Shown here: positions 16,360-30,534 of the stretch, piece after piece
Position numbering within the stretch: the stretch's first letter is position 1
How the letters are laid out: each line of letters begins with the position of its first letter
Origin: Rotaria sordida
Lineage: Eukaryota > Rotifera > Eurotatoria > Philodinida > Philodinidae
Direction of reading: 5' to 3'
Assembly: GCA_905250125.1 (NCBI GenBank)
Contig: CAJNOL010001124.1
Location: forward strand, 328 to 64,327
DNA: 64,000 nucleotides
The notes under the pieces: model-generated
Database searches by the model: none
Seen by the model: the letters and a program-made list of their open reading frames with translations, nothing else
Told to the model about the DNA's origin: nothing
Program-made: the position numbers and the translations under genes

Positions 16360-19106
16360 ACTTCACATGATTAATATTTCTTTTGCTATGTTAAATAATT
16401 CTACACATTCTAAAAAGGGAATATATTTATATTTACCAATTTTTTTATTTTTTTTTTAACTGCCGGTAATCTAATGACACATTTATATTCTCTAAGTGCT
16501 CTTGCTAGACACACATAAAAAGAAAATTTGTCGAGCGACAGATGTATCCATTCTCATTCTAATAGTTCGTAAAATTAGTTAAAAAAGAAATATTTACATA
16601 TCGTTATCATTATTCTGTGTCACAAATATGAGGTTTTTGAAGAAATTCTTATTGTCAATCTTAATAATAGAGTACAAAGATCGATAAAAAAGAAAACTAA
16701 ATGTCTGAGAATAAGAAGAAGAAGAAGAAGAAAAAAAAGGGGAGCTCAAATTATAAAACTTTTGAACTTACAGTCGACAAATTAGTTTTGTATATATTTT
16801 TATCATTAGTTTCGTTTGACATTTAAGCGCAAATTATTCTAATTATTCTTATCATTGATTTACAATGCATAGGATTCATTGATTTTGACAATCTCAATGG
16901 TAAACTCATACCAAATCCAAATGGGATTATATCATTGATTGCATAGTTTCCTGTTAAAAGAAAATCAATATGTATTTTGTTTTTTACTTACAAATTATAA
17001 AGAAAATTCAAAAAAAGAAAACAAATATTTATCAAAAATTTTTGTTTTTGAATAGTTTCTTTATATATATATTCTATGAGAAATGAAAATAAGAGTAACT
17101 TTCTATTATAAAACAATATCATATATCTAAATCTTACAAGATTATTATTATTATTATTATTATTAAGACAGAAAAAAAAAGAGAAAATCTGATGCGCTTA
17201 TAAAAATGTATACTTACCTATATAATATAAAAGAAAAAAAAAAAATGTAATTTTATCTTTGAATAATACTTTTCTTTATCATCTATTAACACTTATGCAA
17301 AAAAAAAAGAGAGGAAGAATAAATTCTGTTGCTTTCCGTTTTGTAAAGTATATAGGTTATTATCATTGAAAACTGACCAATTATTGTTCTTTGACTTACA
17401 GAAAAAAAAAAAAAGCTAAAAGCATATCATTATTATCTTACCTCTATGACTTCATTTTGATCATGTTAACAAATAGCATAAAAAAAAGCCAAAAAAGATC
17501 AACTATGATAAAGAAAGAGAATTACGTGTGTAGGAGTAAAATTCGTATGTAATACTTCGTTAATACATTTTCCGTTTTCTTTTTACACTCTTGAACACAA
17601 TTCTACTTTCCTAATACGCATGAATAACTCATTCAATAACAAAGTAATATAGTCTTAATATTAATTTCCGTTTTTCTTTTTCAATGACAATTATTTAGAC
17701 TGAAATAAACTTTGTTTAAAGAAAAAAAAAAAAAACGAAATTCTCATTATTTTTTCTTTAACGAAAGATTTCAATAGTGTTAAATTATAGAAGATATTGT
17801 GTCTATCTAATCAAACAACATATTATTAGCAACAACAACGAGAAAGAACAAAAAAAAAAAAAACGTATGACATTCAGTTTTACGTGAATAAAGAAGAAGA
17901 AGAAAAAAAAGAATCTTAATGTCTGAAAGAAATTCATTGTAGAAGACATGACGATATCTATTTCTATATATGTATAGGTAATGAATCTACAAAAACTAAA
18001 AAAAGATTTCCGTGACGTAAGTGTATTTGTCAATGTGTTACATGTTTATTGAAAAGAGAGGAAGCAACAAATAATGGGACATGTCTAACAGAATAACAAT
18101 CATATACACAATATGTCATCTCTTTATAACGTATTCGTTCTAATAAGATAGATTTTTCTTCTTAGAAACTCATTTGATTAGAATAAAATGCACTCAAATA
18201 GCAAAAGAAAAAGACAAAGTAAATAATACTAGTAGTTATTGTCAAATAGACATATTTGCATTTGACAAGAATTAACACATTTTAAGATATGCTAGAAGTA
18301 TTAATATTTCTTATCTTATTAATATGATGTTAATACTGAATATGACCCAAAGGTAAAATTAAAGCTTATCATATTATCATTAATGAGAAAGTTTTTCATA
18401 TATTATTTAAGAAAATTTAAAAAAAAAATTATATCGGAAACTAAATGAAACTATTCTAGCTGTCAATCAAAAGTAATTGACAAAAAAAGAAAAATTACTA
18501 TTTCCGGAAAATTTTTCGATAAATTTCTATTTAATTAATGATTTAGATATAAATTTTCCTACCTTATATTTAAAAATTCTACATTATTTTATAGTATTTT
18601 TTAAAATTTAAGAAAAAAAAAAAAAAAAAATTAATATACTTCTTTTCTAATAAAAATTTTAAATCATACATGTTGATTCTTAAGTAAAATAAAAAAGAAA
18701 CTTATTACACAATATTAAATATCTCTTAGTATATTACTTTTCAACAAGAATTTTACCTTCAGGTTACATATTTATAAATGATTACGGCTTTTTAATTAAG
18801 AAAAAAAAAGTAATTTCTTTAACAGAAAAAATTAGAATTTTACTATCTAATTAACTAAATGGTTTGATTACATGAAAACATACATCATTTTTTTTTTTAA
18901 TTTAATCTAACTTAATCGATATAACTGATCATACTCATCTATTCCGAACAAAATACAAAAAAAAACGATCGGATAGACTCAATATTGTTATATTATGTTA
19001 GTAATAGGAAAAATAGATCGATCAAATGTTAGTTGATGAACAACAAGACGATTTTTGTAGAATGTAACAGCAGGAATATTAACATACTGTTAGAATATCG
19101 ACAATA

Positions 19107-19138
<32 letters not shown>

Positions 19139-20310
19139 CTGTTGTTCATTTAACTATAATAAATGAATTAAAAAATCTATTTACATATTTTCTGGAACTT
19201 ATGGTAATATGAACACAGTCAAAAATAACAACAATAACGAAAGATGAATAGAAATATAAGTCTTTCGATGACATAGAAATATGAACTGATCCATTTCTTA
19301 TAAATAGTAGAACAAAAAAAAAAAAAGAAAAAGACTACATCAAATAAAGCTAACATTTATAATTTTAATTTATGATCTAATACATAGATTAGAAAAAAAA
19401 AACCGAATGAGTTCATAGTAGATATAAATTATTTAATATGGCTTCATAGTCTACTTACTGAGTATAGATTTTTAAAAATCAACGTACTTTTCTTTGTTTT
19501 CTGTCTTTGTCTACATATATTAATTGATAATGAATGATGAGGTGTATGTTGAAATTGTGTAGGAAGTAGAAGGACGAACAAGAAAATAGTTGTCAATTTT
19601 TATTCTCATATTTCTCCAATCAACATTTCTCTCGCTTGTCTACTTTTCTTTTTGATAGATCTAGTTATTTAGCATCACTTGGGTGTTTTCTTCGTCGTCT
19701 TTTTTTTTTCTTTTCTTTTTCTTCATTTTCTTTTATTCTATATGCTTGAGTACCACTATGGCTATATATCTATATATATCTATATATATATATATATATA
19801 TGCTTCAAGTAGAACGACTTCTATTGCACACAAAGAACGAAAAGAATTTTTGTTAATTTACACAGATTCTAGTTCACTTCATGTTAGTATCCAGATCAAG
19901 CAGCCGTAATGTTTCCACTGATTGCTTTTGAAAGATGTGTATCCTCACCTAAGAAATAATAGAAAAAGAAAAAAAAAAGCAAGAATACTTTTTTTTTAAA
20001 AATTTCATAATAGTTAATTTCTATCTTTATCAATGATATTATGAAGAATAAATAAATATATATATATATCAATAATTTTAAAATATCATAATATTTTTTT
20101 ATATCGAGCAAAAGATAATATTCTTTTTTACTCTGTGTAGAGTTGTTCTCTCTTTTTTTTTCTAATACGATGGTTCTATTTCACTAATCTGATGAAGTAG
20201 AAAAAACACTCGATCTCTCTCTCTCTCTTTTTTTTTTAATACAAAAGGCACGAGCGAGAGAGACGATCATCAAAACAAGAACACTTAAAAAGACATGTAT
20301 TAGTTTATTA
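16360..20310. other. Long intergenic region with simple repeats
   Basis: AT-rich spacer with (TTA)n near 17143-17163, (TA)n near 19109-19137 and 19765-19800, and CT tracts near 20213-20227. Small frames here are low-complexity Phe/Ile/Tyr translations of these tracts. No gene is supported. Confidence 0.6.
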
Positions 20311-22573
20311 TTAAGCATAAATAGTCGCTGTTGGTGGTCGTTTTGATAATGACATTTTATTTATATTAAGATTTTCTGATATTAAATTTGGATCAATAAC
20401 ATAATGATGTACATGTTTTGATGATGTATTAGAACATGAGGTTTCAGATATATTCTCATGGAAATTTGGCAATGGTTGTGATATTTGAAATTTTTTCATA
20501 GGAATTGTTTGATAATATTTTGTTTGTGAAGGAAGACTAATTAAAAGAATAAAAAAAGAAAATAAATTAAGAACATAATTCTCAATGACTTACGTTAAAT
20601 TTTGATTATATTTTTCTAATGTTGATAGATCGATATTATCTAAAACATTATAATATTTATCTTTAATTAAATATAATCGTCCATCAATAAAATATTTTGT
20701 AATATTAGGTGATTTATCTTGAAAAGTTATTTTTGGATCATATATTAATTTAACACCATCAATTTCAAGTGATAATTTTGATTTGTGTGATACTGGTGTG
20801 AATGCAAGTAAAGGTTCATTTCGTTTTCCATGACCAGGATGGTATCGTCGTTGATATTGAGTTAATTTTTTGGTTATTGAACATTCTCTGGCAATAGATT
20901 TTTTATCAATATTTTTAACAGCAATAAGAGCTGGACGATGAATATGATGTGGATTAAGTACAATAGGATTTATTTCAATAGATTTACGAATAGGAATTGA
21001 TGAAACTTCATCAGCACACCAACTTGCTGACTTTTGATAAATATAAACAGGTGAAGATGAAGGTGGTTGAGATTGAGTTTGTGTATATATAATTTGCACT
21101 GGTTGTTCCTCTTGTGTTTGTGTTTGTTCAATATTATTTCCGTAGACACGTTTGAAAATTTGTTGAACTTCTTCATCAGATAATTTCCTATCGACTTTTT
21201 GACGAGATATATGTGCTGATTTTATTTCACGACGTTGTTGTTGTTGTTGTTGTTTTTGATTATATTCATTTGGTATAGTTGTATTAAGACGTACTTTAGC
21301 AGATGAAGAACGAGTTTTAGTTCGTATTGGTGATGGAATTGAATTAGTTGTTGGAACTGGAATAGAAGAAGTTATAAAACGTGGTTCTGGAATTGTAAGA
21401 ATTGTAGTTGAAGGAAGTGAACGAGTAACTGGAGCACTCTTCAATCGACGAGGTGATTCTTTATGCATTGATACTAAAGAGAAAAAAAAAATAGTAATTT
21501 TTGTTTTTTGATACATTATTTTAAACACGCATTATAACGGAAACGGATATCAAGAAGGAGGAGTATTTATAACTAATTTAATAAAGTTCTGCAAATAATA
21601 TTGGAATTCTTATTTTTCAATTTCTATATATACACAGTTTGTAAAACAAAATAATTCTCTAATAATATCTTCACACGTAATTCATTGGTTGTTTTGTTTC
21701 CTTATAAATGTATGGAACAAAAAATAAACTCATTATATATTTCAAAAGATCGTTAAAGTACATGTCGTTTTTGTATGATTCATTATACAATTTCCCAGTT
21801 GAGTTGCCTATAGATTTGTTTTGATAATATTATATTAATAATTTCTTATATTTAAATTATATACGTCTATCTAATAACAGAAAAAAAAAATAATATTTTC
21901 TTTTGTCTATGTAACTAAAAATAACAATATTATATATTCATTATTGTTTTTCATTGAGAGAAATTCAAATCCCCAATGATGTATATGTCATAAACCGAAT
22001 AAATTAGTTTACTCATAAATTTTGAATTAGTTTTACGTACTATCAGTTGAATTCAATGAAAGATTTGGTGTTATTGGTCGTCGTTTTATTTCGTAATGTA
22101 AAGCCCAAGGTGGATTTAATGCTTCATCAATTGTTTCTGTTGAATGATAAGCTGGATCACTTGATGCAATACTTTGTTTATATCGTTGAACAAGTTCAAA
22201 ACTTGTATTGTTGTTATTATTATTATTATAAGTATTTGTTACTACAACAATAAGATGAAGAAAATGAAGAAAAAAATACAAAAAAAAAAAATTGAATGTC
22301 AAAATAAAAGAAGAAAATTGACTTTTTCTTTTATTTTGTTTTTGAATGTCTCTAATGTTTAATGTTTCTATTTTTTTCAACATTTTTATTTTTCTTACAT
22401 CCATTTGTTAATGGTTTTTGTTCTAATAAATCTTTATCAAGACCATTATATATATAAATATCACGTGATTTCATTGGTATATCATTTACTACTTCTGGAT
22501 ACCAAGCATAGAGACATTCACGATTTGGTTGTTTATGTTGTTTTGATATAATACGTGCTGGTTGAACAATCAT
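20311..22573 (-). CDS. Unrecognised protein, 493 residues, largely disordered
   Basis: Four exons (22399-22573, 22041-22241, 20594-21473, 20311-20536) with GT-AG introns join in frame to 493 codons plus stop, which argues strongly for a real gene. The N-terminus reads MIVQPARIISKQHKQ. There follow an Asn homopolymer (about 7 N), a proline/serine/threonine-rich basic segment (SLPSTTILTIPEPRF), a Gln run of about 7, and an acidic patch (KLSDEEVQQIFKRVYG). A more ordered C-terminal block contains KKLTQYQRRYHPGHGKR and FIDGRLYLIKDKYYNVLDNI. There is no signal peptide or membrane helix. I do not recognise the family; cytoskeletal or ciliary association would be a guess. Confidence 0.75.
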
Positions 22574-23905
22574 TTTTAATCTTCTATGGTGAGAATATAA
22601 ATGTCTAAAAACGTATGAGAATTATAATTTTATTAAATTCTTTCTTTTCTCTTTTGTTGTTGGCAACAATGAGTGAAATATGTAAACAGAATTACACAGG
22701 TTACTACCGTCATTGCAAAAAAAAAGCGGATGCTCACAACTCTTTGTTCGCTTGTTGTCGACAGCTTTTTCTCTCATGACGACAATGAAAGAAAGCGAGG
22801 AAACACTTTAAAAAAAAAGAAAAGATTTTTTTTTTGTTTCATTCTTACCTACTAAAGAAAACAATACAATGCAATTATTGACAAAGAAACAAAATGGATG
22901 AATATTGATTTAGATATATTCGACAAAAAAAAAAAAAAAAAAAAAAAAAGAAGAAGCAAACTAGCAACTGAAATGTATTATATGTCGTCGGAAGGATGTT
23001 TAATACTTATGAAAAGTAAATATTTGATGTCACTTGGATTTTAATGCAATCCATTAAGTTTTATCAACAATTTGAAAAATATATAATGTAGACTGTAAAT
23101 AGCATGACGATTAAAAAATTAAAATATCTTCATTTCAGTTAATTTGTTCTATGTGTATCAATATAGTTCATTTTAATTTCTTCTTATTCTCTTAGATAAC
23201 AATTGAAAATTATCTATGAAACATTACACGTATATTTTTCTTACTTGATAACAGGTCAAATTATTTTCATACTATCAACAATAATGCTTGATAGTAGTAT
23301 TTACTTATTTTATCTGTATGAAAAACACATCCTATTTGAGTGAATTGACATAGAGGATAATTCATTTTTTTTGTATTGTAGTACTGTATCATTGAAATTT
23401 CAAGTTCGTTGTATGCATTCAGTTTTGCACTTGAATATTAGAATGCCTATTTCTTTCATACACTTACGAAAATAATGCTATGAAATAGCGTCACTATCGG
23501 CTCATAATAAAAGTCAAACTTTTAACATTGCAATATAACTGATTATTTTACTTCAATTGAAAAATCAAAAAAAAAGGCATCATTTGAAATATTGATTATT
23601 TATAATTATTACCCTAGTTTATTACTCGAAGATGGTTACTATAATTTATATTTCTATTTCAATAAAATATGAATACTATGAGCAATGTAATTTTGTGAAA
23701 TCATCAAAAAAAAAGCTACAAGTTAATTGTTGATTTTCCTGAGACATTAAATAAGACACGTATAGAAAAACAAAGACAGTATTAATTTCAAGCTTTGTAT
23801 AACAATAAAAGTTTACTAGCAATACTATACAATTTACAATATAGAAGAAGAACAAAGCAATTGCTTCAGACTGCTTAAACAGTTAGTTAAATTAAACTTA
23901 TAGAA
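22574..23905. other. Intergenic region, nothing recognised
   Basis: Upstream flank of the 493-residue gene. It includes an A run near 22926-22949. No coding or RNA gene is supported. Confidence 0.55.
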
Positions 23906-24496
23906 GTCAGAGATCCGAATGGACTGGGCCGAAGAAAGTCGATCCATGGGTTATCGACTTTTCGTCTAGTGCACCCATGGTTTTCATTGAAAAATTGACC
24001 CAGTCCACCCATGGGTGATCCACCTAGTTGAACATTTCTTCACGAAATAGTTTAACTTGCTATGTTCGTCAAAGTGATTTATGATCGCTAACTATTCTTT
24101 TATTTTATCATTTTTAATAGCAGTGTACATCGAGGGATGTTATTTCAGAAGAAGTTTGACCCGTTCAAATGCATATGGTTTTTGTCTATGAAAGGAATTG
24201 GTAGCAATAGCGGAAGGGTAGGTGATAATAGAAATTGATAGTCATGTAGTTGTTGGTGAAAGAAAAGAACTAGACGAGATGTTTCGAGAGAAGAAAGATC
24301 AGTGATAATACGCGATATTTCCCGAGAAATTTTGTTTTTAACTCAAATCAAAATTTAGTCCATGGACTATCGTTGACCCATGGGCCAAAGCTTGTAGTCC
24401 ATGAGTACCAATCAAAAAAATCGGATCGGCCCAGCCCAACCATGGTTTTTTTGTCAAAAAAAGAATTCGGCAAGCCCAGCCTATTAGGATCTCTGA
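23906..24496. mobile_element. Non-autonomous DNA element with imperfect terminal inverted repeats
   Basis: The left end GTCAGAGATCCGAATGGACT (23906 on) matches the reverse complement of the right end, GTCAGAGATCCTAATAGGCT (up to 24496). Both continue into CTGGGC-type sequence. The interior has several CCATGG-containing words (GACCCATGGG, CACCCATGGT, GTCCATGGAC) and is less AT-rich than its flanks. No transposase frame is present and I could not see a target-site duplication. A 63-codon frame inside is a by-product of the repeat. Confidence 0.6.
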
Positions 24497-27400
24497 CCCA
24501 TACCCTTCACTACTGGGGAAGTGGAACAAAATGAACCCATTTAGAACTTTATTAATTCATCTAGAAAATTGACCGTGCGTCATCCATGATATTCTACGAA
24601 ACTGTTGTAAGTATCATATCCGAAAAAATACATTATATTAGTATTTCGTGGAAACTATTGGAAATTTATGTACATATTAAGATAAGATATTTATCAGATA
24701 CCTATAAGCTACTTGGTTGAAACATGTTCAGTACAAAGACATTTGAGGTTCCTGTCCAAATATTGAACTAGATTTCACATGTAATATTTTGCAATATCTA
24801 TTAAATGAATTTTAGATATTTTGATGACCAAATCCTACGTTTGACAGTTGTCTTATCTTCTATTTTTTTTTCGTATATTACTCTTCAAAATATGACCTAA
24901 TTTTATCTCTAACGAAAAATAACTAATTTTCTTTAAAAAATTACAAACTGAACTGTGCTTTAACACACGCAATCTGGTTCACTAACTATTGAAGACGCTA
25001 GTTATCCATAGTAGAGAATTATCAGAGAGAAACGTAGAACGTAAGACAAATTTAGGAAAGATAAATCATCTTGTTTTCCGTCCTCTCCTCGCCTTAATTG
25101 TATGACTCCTTTCAAACATGTTTGTACTCTTGGTCGGTACTCATCAATGACTTCTCACGCCTTTATTTGCCTCATTGATCTTATCATTGATGATTGGAAG
25201 TGCATTCTACACAAGTAGACATTGCAATTGGAGATTAATGACTGCTTTATTTAAACAGCGCTAATGAATTACATCTATACTATCAATACAAAATTCTTCT
25301 TCAAATGGAAGAAATCAATAAATTTCACATTTTATTGCTCAGTCACGAGATTATTTATTTTCTTTCAAAAGTAACAATGATTTTGCCACCACATCTCGTG
25401 TAATGTCAGTTACCACTGATTGATGGATACTCTATTCGAAAGTTCTTCTCGCTGATAATCAATACTTGTCTAAACATCGTTGAGTCAACTTATTAGAAGA
25501 CGAAGCGAAGTCTTTATTCTAGCATTCGAATATTAACTTTTATCGGCAAGGAGTGAAGATTAATTTTATAAGCTGTCTTCGATATAGTCGAGTAAATAAA
25601 ATCGTTCGTTTTTTAAGAGAACAAATGAATGTATTCCACCTTCACCAAACATACTTATTCTATTTTGAGAATCCATAGAAGACAATATGTAGTGAATGGA
25701 TATATAATCAATTAGTATGCACCATATATTGCTCCTTCTTTTCATGACGATGAATGATTCTCCTTGAGTTTATTGACTCATCATCAACGTACAAGAATAG
25801 AGGCAACGATATGATTGTTTGCTTCAGCTGAATGAATGATTTATGAAAACATAATCAATATATCGAATAGTTCTTACTTGAAGCCTTGTAAATGATCACT
25901 GACGATCGATTTTCATCTTGAAATTTGAGAGCCTTTTCTCGAAGTGAAATACAAACATTTTCAAGCATCTTACATTTGTATCTTCATCTATTTCTTATTT
26001 TTTTTTCATCAGAATACATATATGCAAACAAATACTTGAATGAAGTTCCATGATTAGTTTTGCAACAAATGATGAATGATGAAAATATGACAGTTTCTCG
26101 TTATTTTCTTTGTATTGAAAAACACAACAAGTAGCGAAGATGGAAACTAAACATGAGAAAAAGTATTACTTTTAAAAGACTTATTGAGCAATGCCTGTGA
26201 AAAAACTATTGGAAAGCATATCGCTCTACAGCAATCATTTTAGAGTAGACAATGTCTGATCAAATTCAATTCTATCATAGACAATGAAAGACATTAGATG
26301 GCAACTAAAACATCACTGTAAAAAAAAAAGTCGTAGAATAATAAACCCTTAAATAGTTGATGAGATTGTAACGTATAATAAAACTTTTTTGTATCATATA
26401 TAAATATTTTCATAAAGACTTTCATATACTATTCGTCAGAGTGTATGAACGCGTAGTTGATATATCAGAAGCGTTGCTCAATCCATCTGTAGGATTCATT
26501 TATCTAAACAAACAATAAATTCCTCAACTCGAGAGAGAACTATTGATTTTCACTTATCACGACATGATAAAATTAAAGGAACACTATCTCTATTGTGTAG
26601 TAGATGACAAAAATTGAATAATATTATTAAGATGTACTAAAACTGAATGGACACTAATTTTATCCGAATTATAATGGAAACAAAATTAATGCCCATTCAT
26701 TTTTTGTGTACTTGAATAGAGATATTCATTTTTTGCATGTAATAGAGATATAGTGTCACTTTTTTTTAGTACAGATTTTTCTGACTAATATTTAATAAAT
26801 CGAACAATGGGCTCATTTGTACTGTAACTCTAGAATATTTACCATGTTCGAATCATATTATTAGTCTTATCATTAAACTAAGGAATTTGAAATATGAATA
26901 GCCTATGATGATTGCGGTGCGAGATAATCAATTGATACAGTATTCACAGTTTTGGTATAGGGACATGACTATGTATATGAGAACTAATCAAATCTATAGT
27001 TTTTCACAATCATCAGATTTTTTATCTAGTACATTTTCAGAATCTTGCGGAAATCGATCGATTACATAAGAATCACACTGAATTCAGCTTGTTCTGTAAG
27101 TTTACTGATACCAAACTGGAAAAATATACATAGTACATAATGTACTACATCAGTTTTTTTTTGCTGCCTTTCTTAATTATTTTCCGATATTTTCGGTACT
27201 TTTTTTTCTGACAATGAATGATTAAAAATTCTTTAGAAAACATATACAGAAAAATCAGCAATACACAATTCAATATGTCATCATCTTCTCGTTTCAATGG
27301 CGAAAATTGTATCTCTCTATCTCATTTGTATTAATAATTATACAAAAAATACTTACACTTTTTCTAATTTAAAATGGGAAGTAGTAACTTTACCAAGTTA

Positions 27401-27905
27401 ACCGTTTTTGGATAACTTAACTTCAAATAACTTAAATATGACAGCCTTTCAAGAGTACATCGTCTCTTTTGATCCACTAATAATCAGAACTAATCAAAAA
27501 CACTTTCGCCTGACATCTATACAATTCGATTCTTCTTGAACGATCGGCTGAATAAACATGAAGATAAAATAGTCTTGTAATCGGAGCGATAGCTTTACTT
27601 AAAGCTGAGATATTCGTTACTAAATATCACATTTGAAACTGATACTTGACAATTTGCATAATAAAATAGTTCGAAGGTCTCGATATTTGAGCCAGACAGT
27701 TAAAAAGCTTTATTTATGATGAGATCAAATTTGAATTGATTGGACAAACAAATCAAATCGGAATAGAAGTAAAAGATGAAGAATATCATCATACACCAAT
27801 AGTGAGATCTGCAATAAGTCAGTTTGTAAAAAGAAAAAACAATACTCTACTCTAAATCGCGTACTTGAAATTTGGATTAGAACTTTAACCCCTATATTCG
27901 TACTT
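24497..27905. other. Intergenic region with one small fold-back element
   Basis: No gene is supported over about 3.4 kb. The only structure I could trace is the inverted repeat listed separately at about 26577-26764. Confidence 0.5.
26577..26764. repeat. Small fold-back repeat, about 190 bp
   Basis: The left arm (AACACTATCTCTATT then AATTGAATA then ACTGAATGGACACTAATTTT) matches the reverse complement of the right arm (GACACTATATCTCTATT, AATGAATA, AATGAATGGGCATTAATTTT). It is non-coding, and typical of an eroded short MITE or hairpin element. Confidence 0.55.
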
Positions 27906-28457
27906 ATGATGTTTCAGCACAACCAGATTATCTTTCTAATTCTATCATTTCTTGGACATAGTATTATGATAACTTGGACGTGTTCTGTTTTGAACTTAAC
28001 AACATCTAAAGAATTAATTTCTAAAGCTCATGTAATTGTTCGCTCAAAAGCCGTCAGCTATGAAAGACCTCCAACAGAACCAGACCGATGGTATAATGGA
28101 ATCCCGGAATCAGTTATCAAATTCGAAGTCGAAGAGCGAATCAAAGACAATGAAATGATTCCGAACCCACTTTGGATTAATGGATACTTGAGCAAGCACG
28201 ATGATTTTAATGATCATTCTTCACCATACAACTTTATTCGACCAAATGGACGTAGTGGAAGCTGCATTGCAAATACATATAAACAAGGTGGTGAGTTTTT
28301 ACTATTTTTAAATGATAAATTCATACCCTATTGGGATGTCTAAACTCCTGTGAATGAACAACTTCATTTACCGTCCTCTGATGACCAATGGCTACAATGG
28401 GTAAAAGTGCAAGTCGCTTCTAGTGGATCTAGCAGACTTCGTCCTTTTTTCTATTGA
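27906..28457 (+). pseudogene. Small secreted protein with one in-frame stop
   Basis: A single-exon frame begins MMFQHNQIIFLILSFLGHSI, a credible signal peptide. It runs to FLLFLNDKFIPYWDV at 28340 and then meets TAA (28341-28343). The same frame continues past the stop as TPVNEQLHLPSSDDQWLQWV and ends at TGA (28455-28457). The region across the stop (YLLFL...TPYW.P..P.NEQ...D.WL.WV) looks like one conserved block from a family of small secreted proteins I have seen in bdelloid-type genomes. This suggests the TAA interrupts an original 183-codon gene. The function is unknown. It could instead be a functional protein shortened by 37 residues. Confidence 0.6.
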
Positions 28458-28676
28458 GCAAAACATGTAGTATTCTAAGAAATTGTGTCTTCTCATTTGC
28501 GAATATAAAACAGAAACTTAAAAGCTATTCTACTTAATTTCAATGGTTTTTTTTTAATTTAAATTATCTAAATAAAAACCAATCCACAGCTTCCGTTTTT
28601 TTTTTATTTTTAAATTTTTAAAAATTTACTCATAACAATTTTAAGAAAAATAATATATTCAGTTCTACTTTTAACT

Positions 28677-28736
28677 AGGGTGTGGGTGTGGGGTGTGGAT
28701 GGATGTGGGTCTTCTGTTCCACAAAACCCACACCCT
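28677..28736. repeat. TG-rich telomere-like hairpin A
   Basis: AGGGTGTGGGT at 28677-28687 is a perfect reverse complement of ACCCACACCCT at 28726-28736. The left arm continues with variants of TGTGGG/TGGATG. Confidence 0.75.
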
Positions 28737-30464
28737 CATTCCATCATTGGTGTCTGAGTTTCTCAGAAACTTACACTTGAGAAAAGTTTCATTGAAATAT
28801 CAAATATGTTATAGAATTCTTCTCAAAATTCTGCAAGCAAAAAGCTTGACGGTAGAAATCCAAAAAAAACCTAAAACGCCCTTTTTTTGATAAGATTTTT
28901 GTGATTGTTGTTTCTTTCATTCAACACAGTCTAATCATTTTTACATAGTCTTCACCTTAACAGTCAAAGAATTTTCATCAGAATTAAATTCTATATCCGA
29001 CTGTGTAGGAATACGCGTTTTATACAAATTTCGATTTTGAAAACATGACCTTCTAAAATGCATCAAAAAATATTACTAGATGCTAGCAACAAGCATTTTT
29101 CCTTTAAAAATGGTATCAGAAGTTATAAGTTTACGGCAGTTATTCCAACATACGATAAATGCCGCCGAATCATCAACATCAGAAGATGTTATATTTTTCA
29201 TATAGAACAAAGTTTTACGTAATTAACTAATGAAGGTTCATCGGTCATATCCTCGATTCATTTGACGAATATCATCTTTTTTTTTTTTGATGAATATGAT
29301 TTATGAGCGAAATCACTCAGTACCATGAAAGTTTTCATCGAGATACTCTAGTTTTGGTCCAAAGGATTTCTTTATTTGCAATCTCTGTCGTAGTTCCAGT
29401 ACCAAAGTACTTACAAGTATTGAAGATAAAGAATTGTATACTTCAAGCAGTAATATTGAATCATTGGAAAGTTAAATCTCAATTTATAACTTAAATGATG
29501 TTCACTTAATAAAATTTAATGGTGAAACACAAATAAATTTTGAAGTCTAGTTATTAACATTTCATTTTACTTGAATAATCTACTCAATTAAATTCACTAA
29601 AAAGATCCATTAAAGTGTGCTCTCATCTTAGGTTTTTTTCTTTCTATAGAAAATATATCTAACATTAAGTTAAATTTCGTGGTCAATGATTATCCATAGA
29701 TAATGCTGATATTTTTAAAGCTCATCAAGCCTAAAACATAGATGCAAGTAAATTAAAAAATTTATTTGAACAAATGAATTTTATTGTTATTGTTATTCAA
29801 CGCATTCTTAGTTCTATAATTTGTTGACATCGATATTTGGTGTATGGATGTGATTGTTGATGTGATTTTTCAGTTCATTCACATCCAAATAGACAATTTT
29901 GAAGATTATATAAGAATCACTGAAATTCACTCAAAGGAACTTTTTAAAAGGAATAAAACAGGAAACAATAAAAGTAAAAGACAACTGCTATTGGTATTCA
30001 TTGTAAATTGTGTTTAGATAGAGCGAAAAACTATGCCTGTTAAAGTACCTATTTATCGAATGAATAGATGATAAAAATATTTGAGCTTTCGTTGAGGACA
30101 AAGCAAATAGTATTGTTCGGTGGCATATACAAGAAGTCAGTAATAAAAAAAAAATTGAAACGGCGCGAATATTTAAGTAAAATATTATGATGATGATAAA
30201 CAAATATGCACTACTTTTTGTTTCACTTCAAAAATAATCTCTTTGAATGAATTGAAAATATTATAAATCTAAGACTCTATTCATTGGACTCCCAGAAATT
30301 CTGCTAAGGATTTTAAAATGTACTGTATGATTAATTGCTGTATAGAACAAATTTAACATAGTTCCGACCTCGACATCATGTTATCTGCACCTTTACCAAT
30401 TTGCTCAAGAGTTTTTAATCAAGATAAACTTATTTTTATTCATGTTCGCTTGTTGTATTTGAAG

Positions 30465-30534
30465 ATGTGGATATGAGTGTGAGTGTAAGTGTTGATAAAA
30501 AGAATACCCACACCCACACCCACACTCTCATATA
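30465..30534. repeat. TG-rich telomere-like hairpin B
   Basis: A TGTGGATATGAGTGTGAGTG arm is followed after about 20 bases by ACCCACACCCACACCCACAC and CTCTCATATA, the inverted C-rich counterpart. It has the same architecture as hairpins A, D and E. Confidence 0.7.

Noticed and set aside
19679-19909. Plus-strand frame with an Ile-Tyr run
   Set aside because: It is the translation of a TA/ATAT microsatellite.
24338-24529. 63-codon minus-strand frame rich in Trp and Gly
   Set aside because: It lies wholly in the CCATGG-rich transposable element and its neighbouring sequence and has no independent support.
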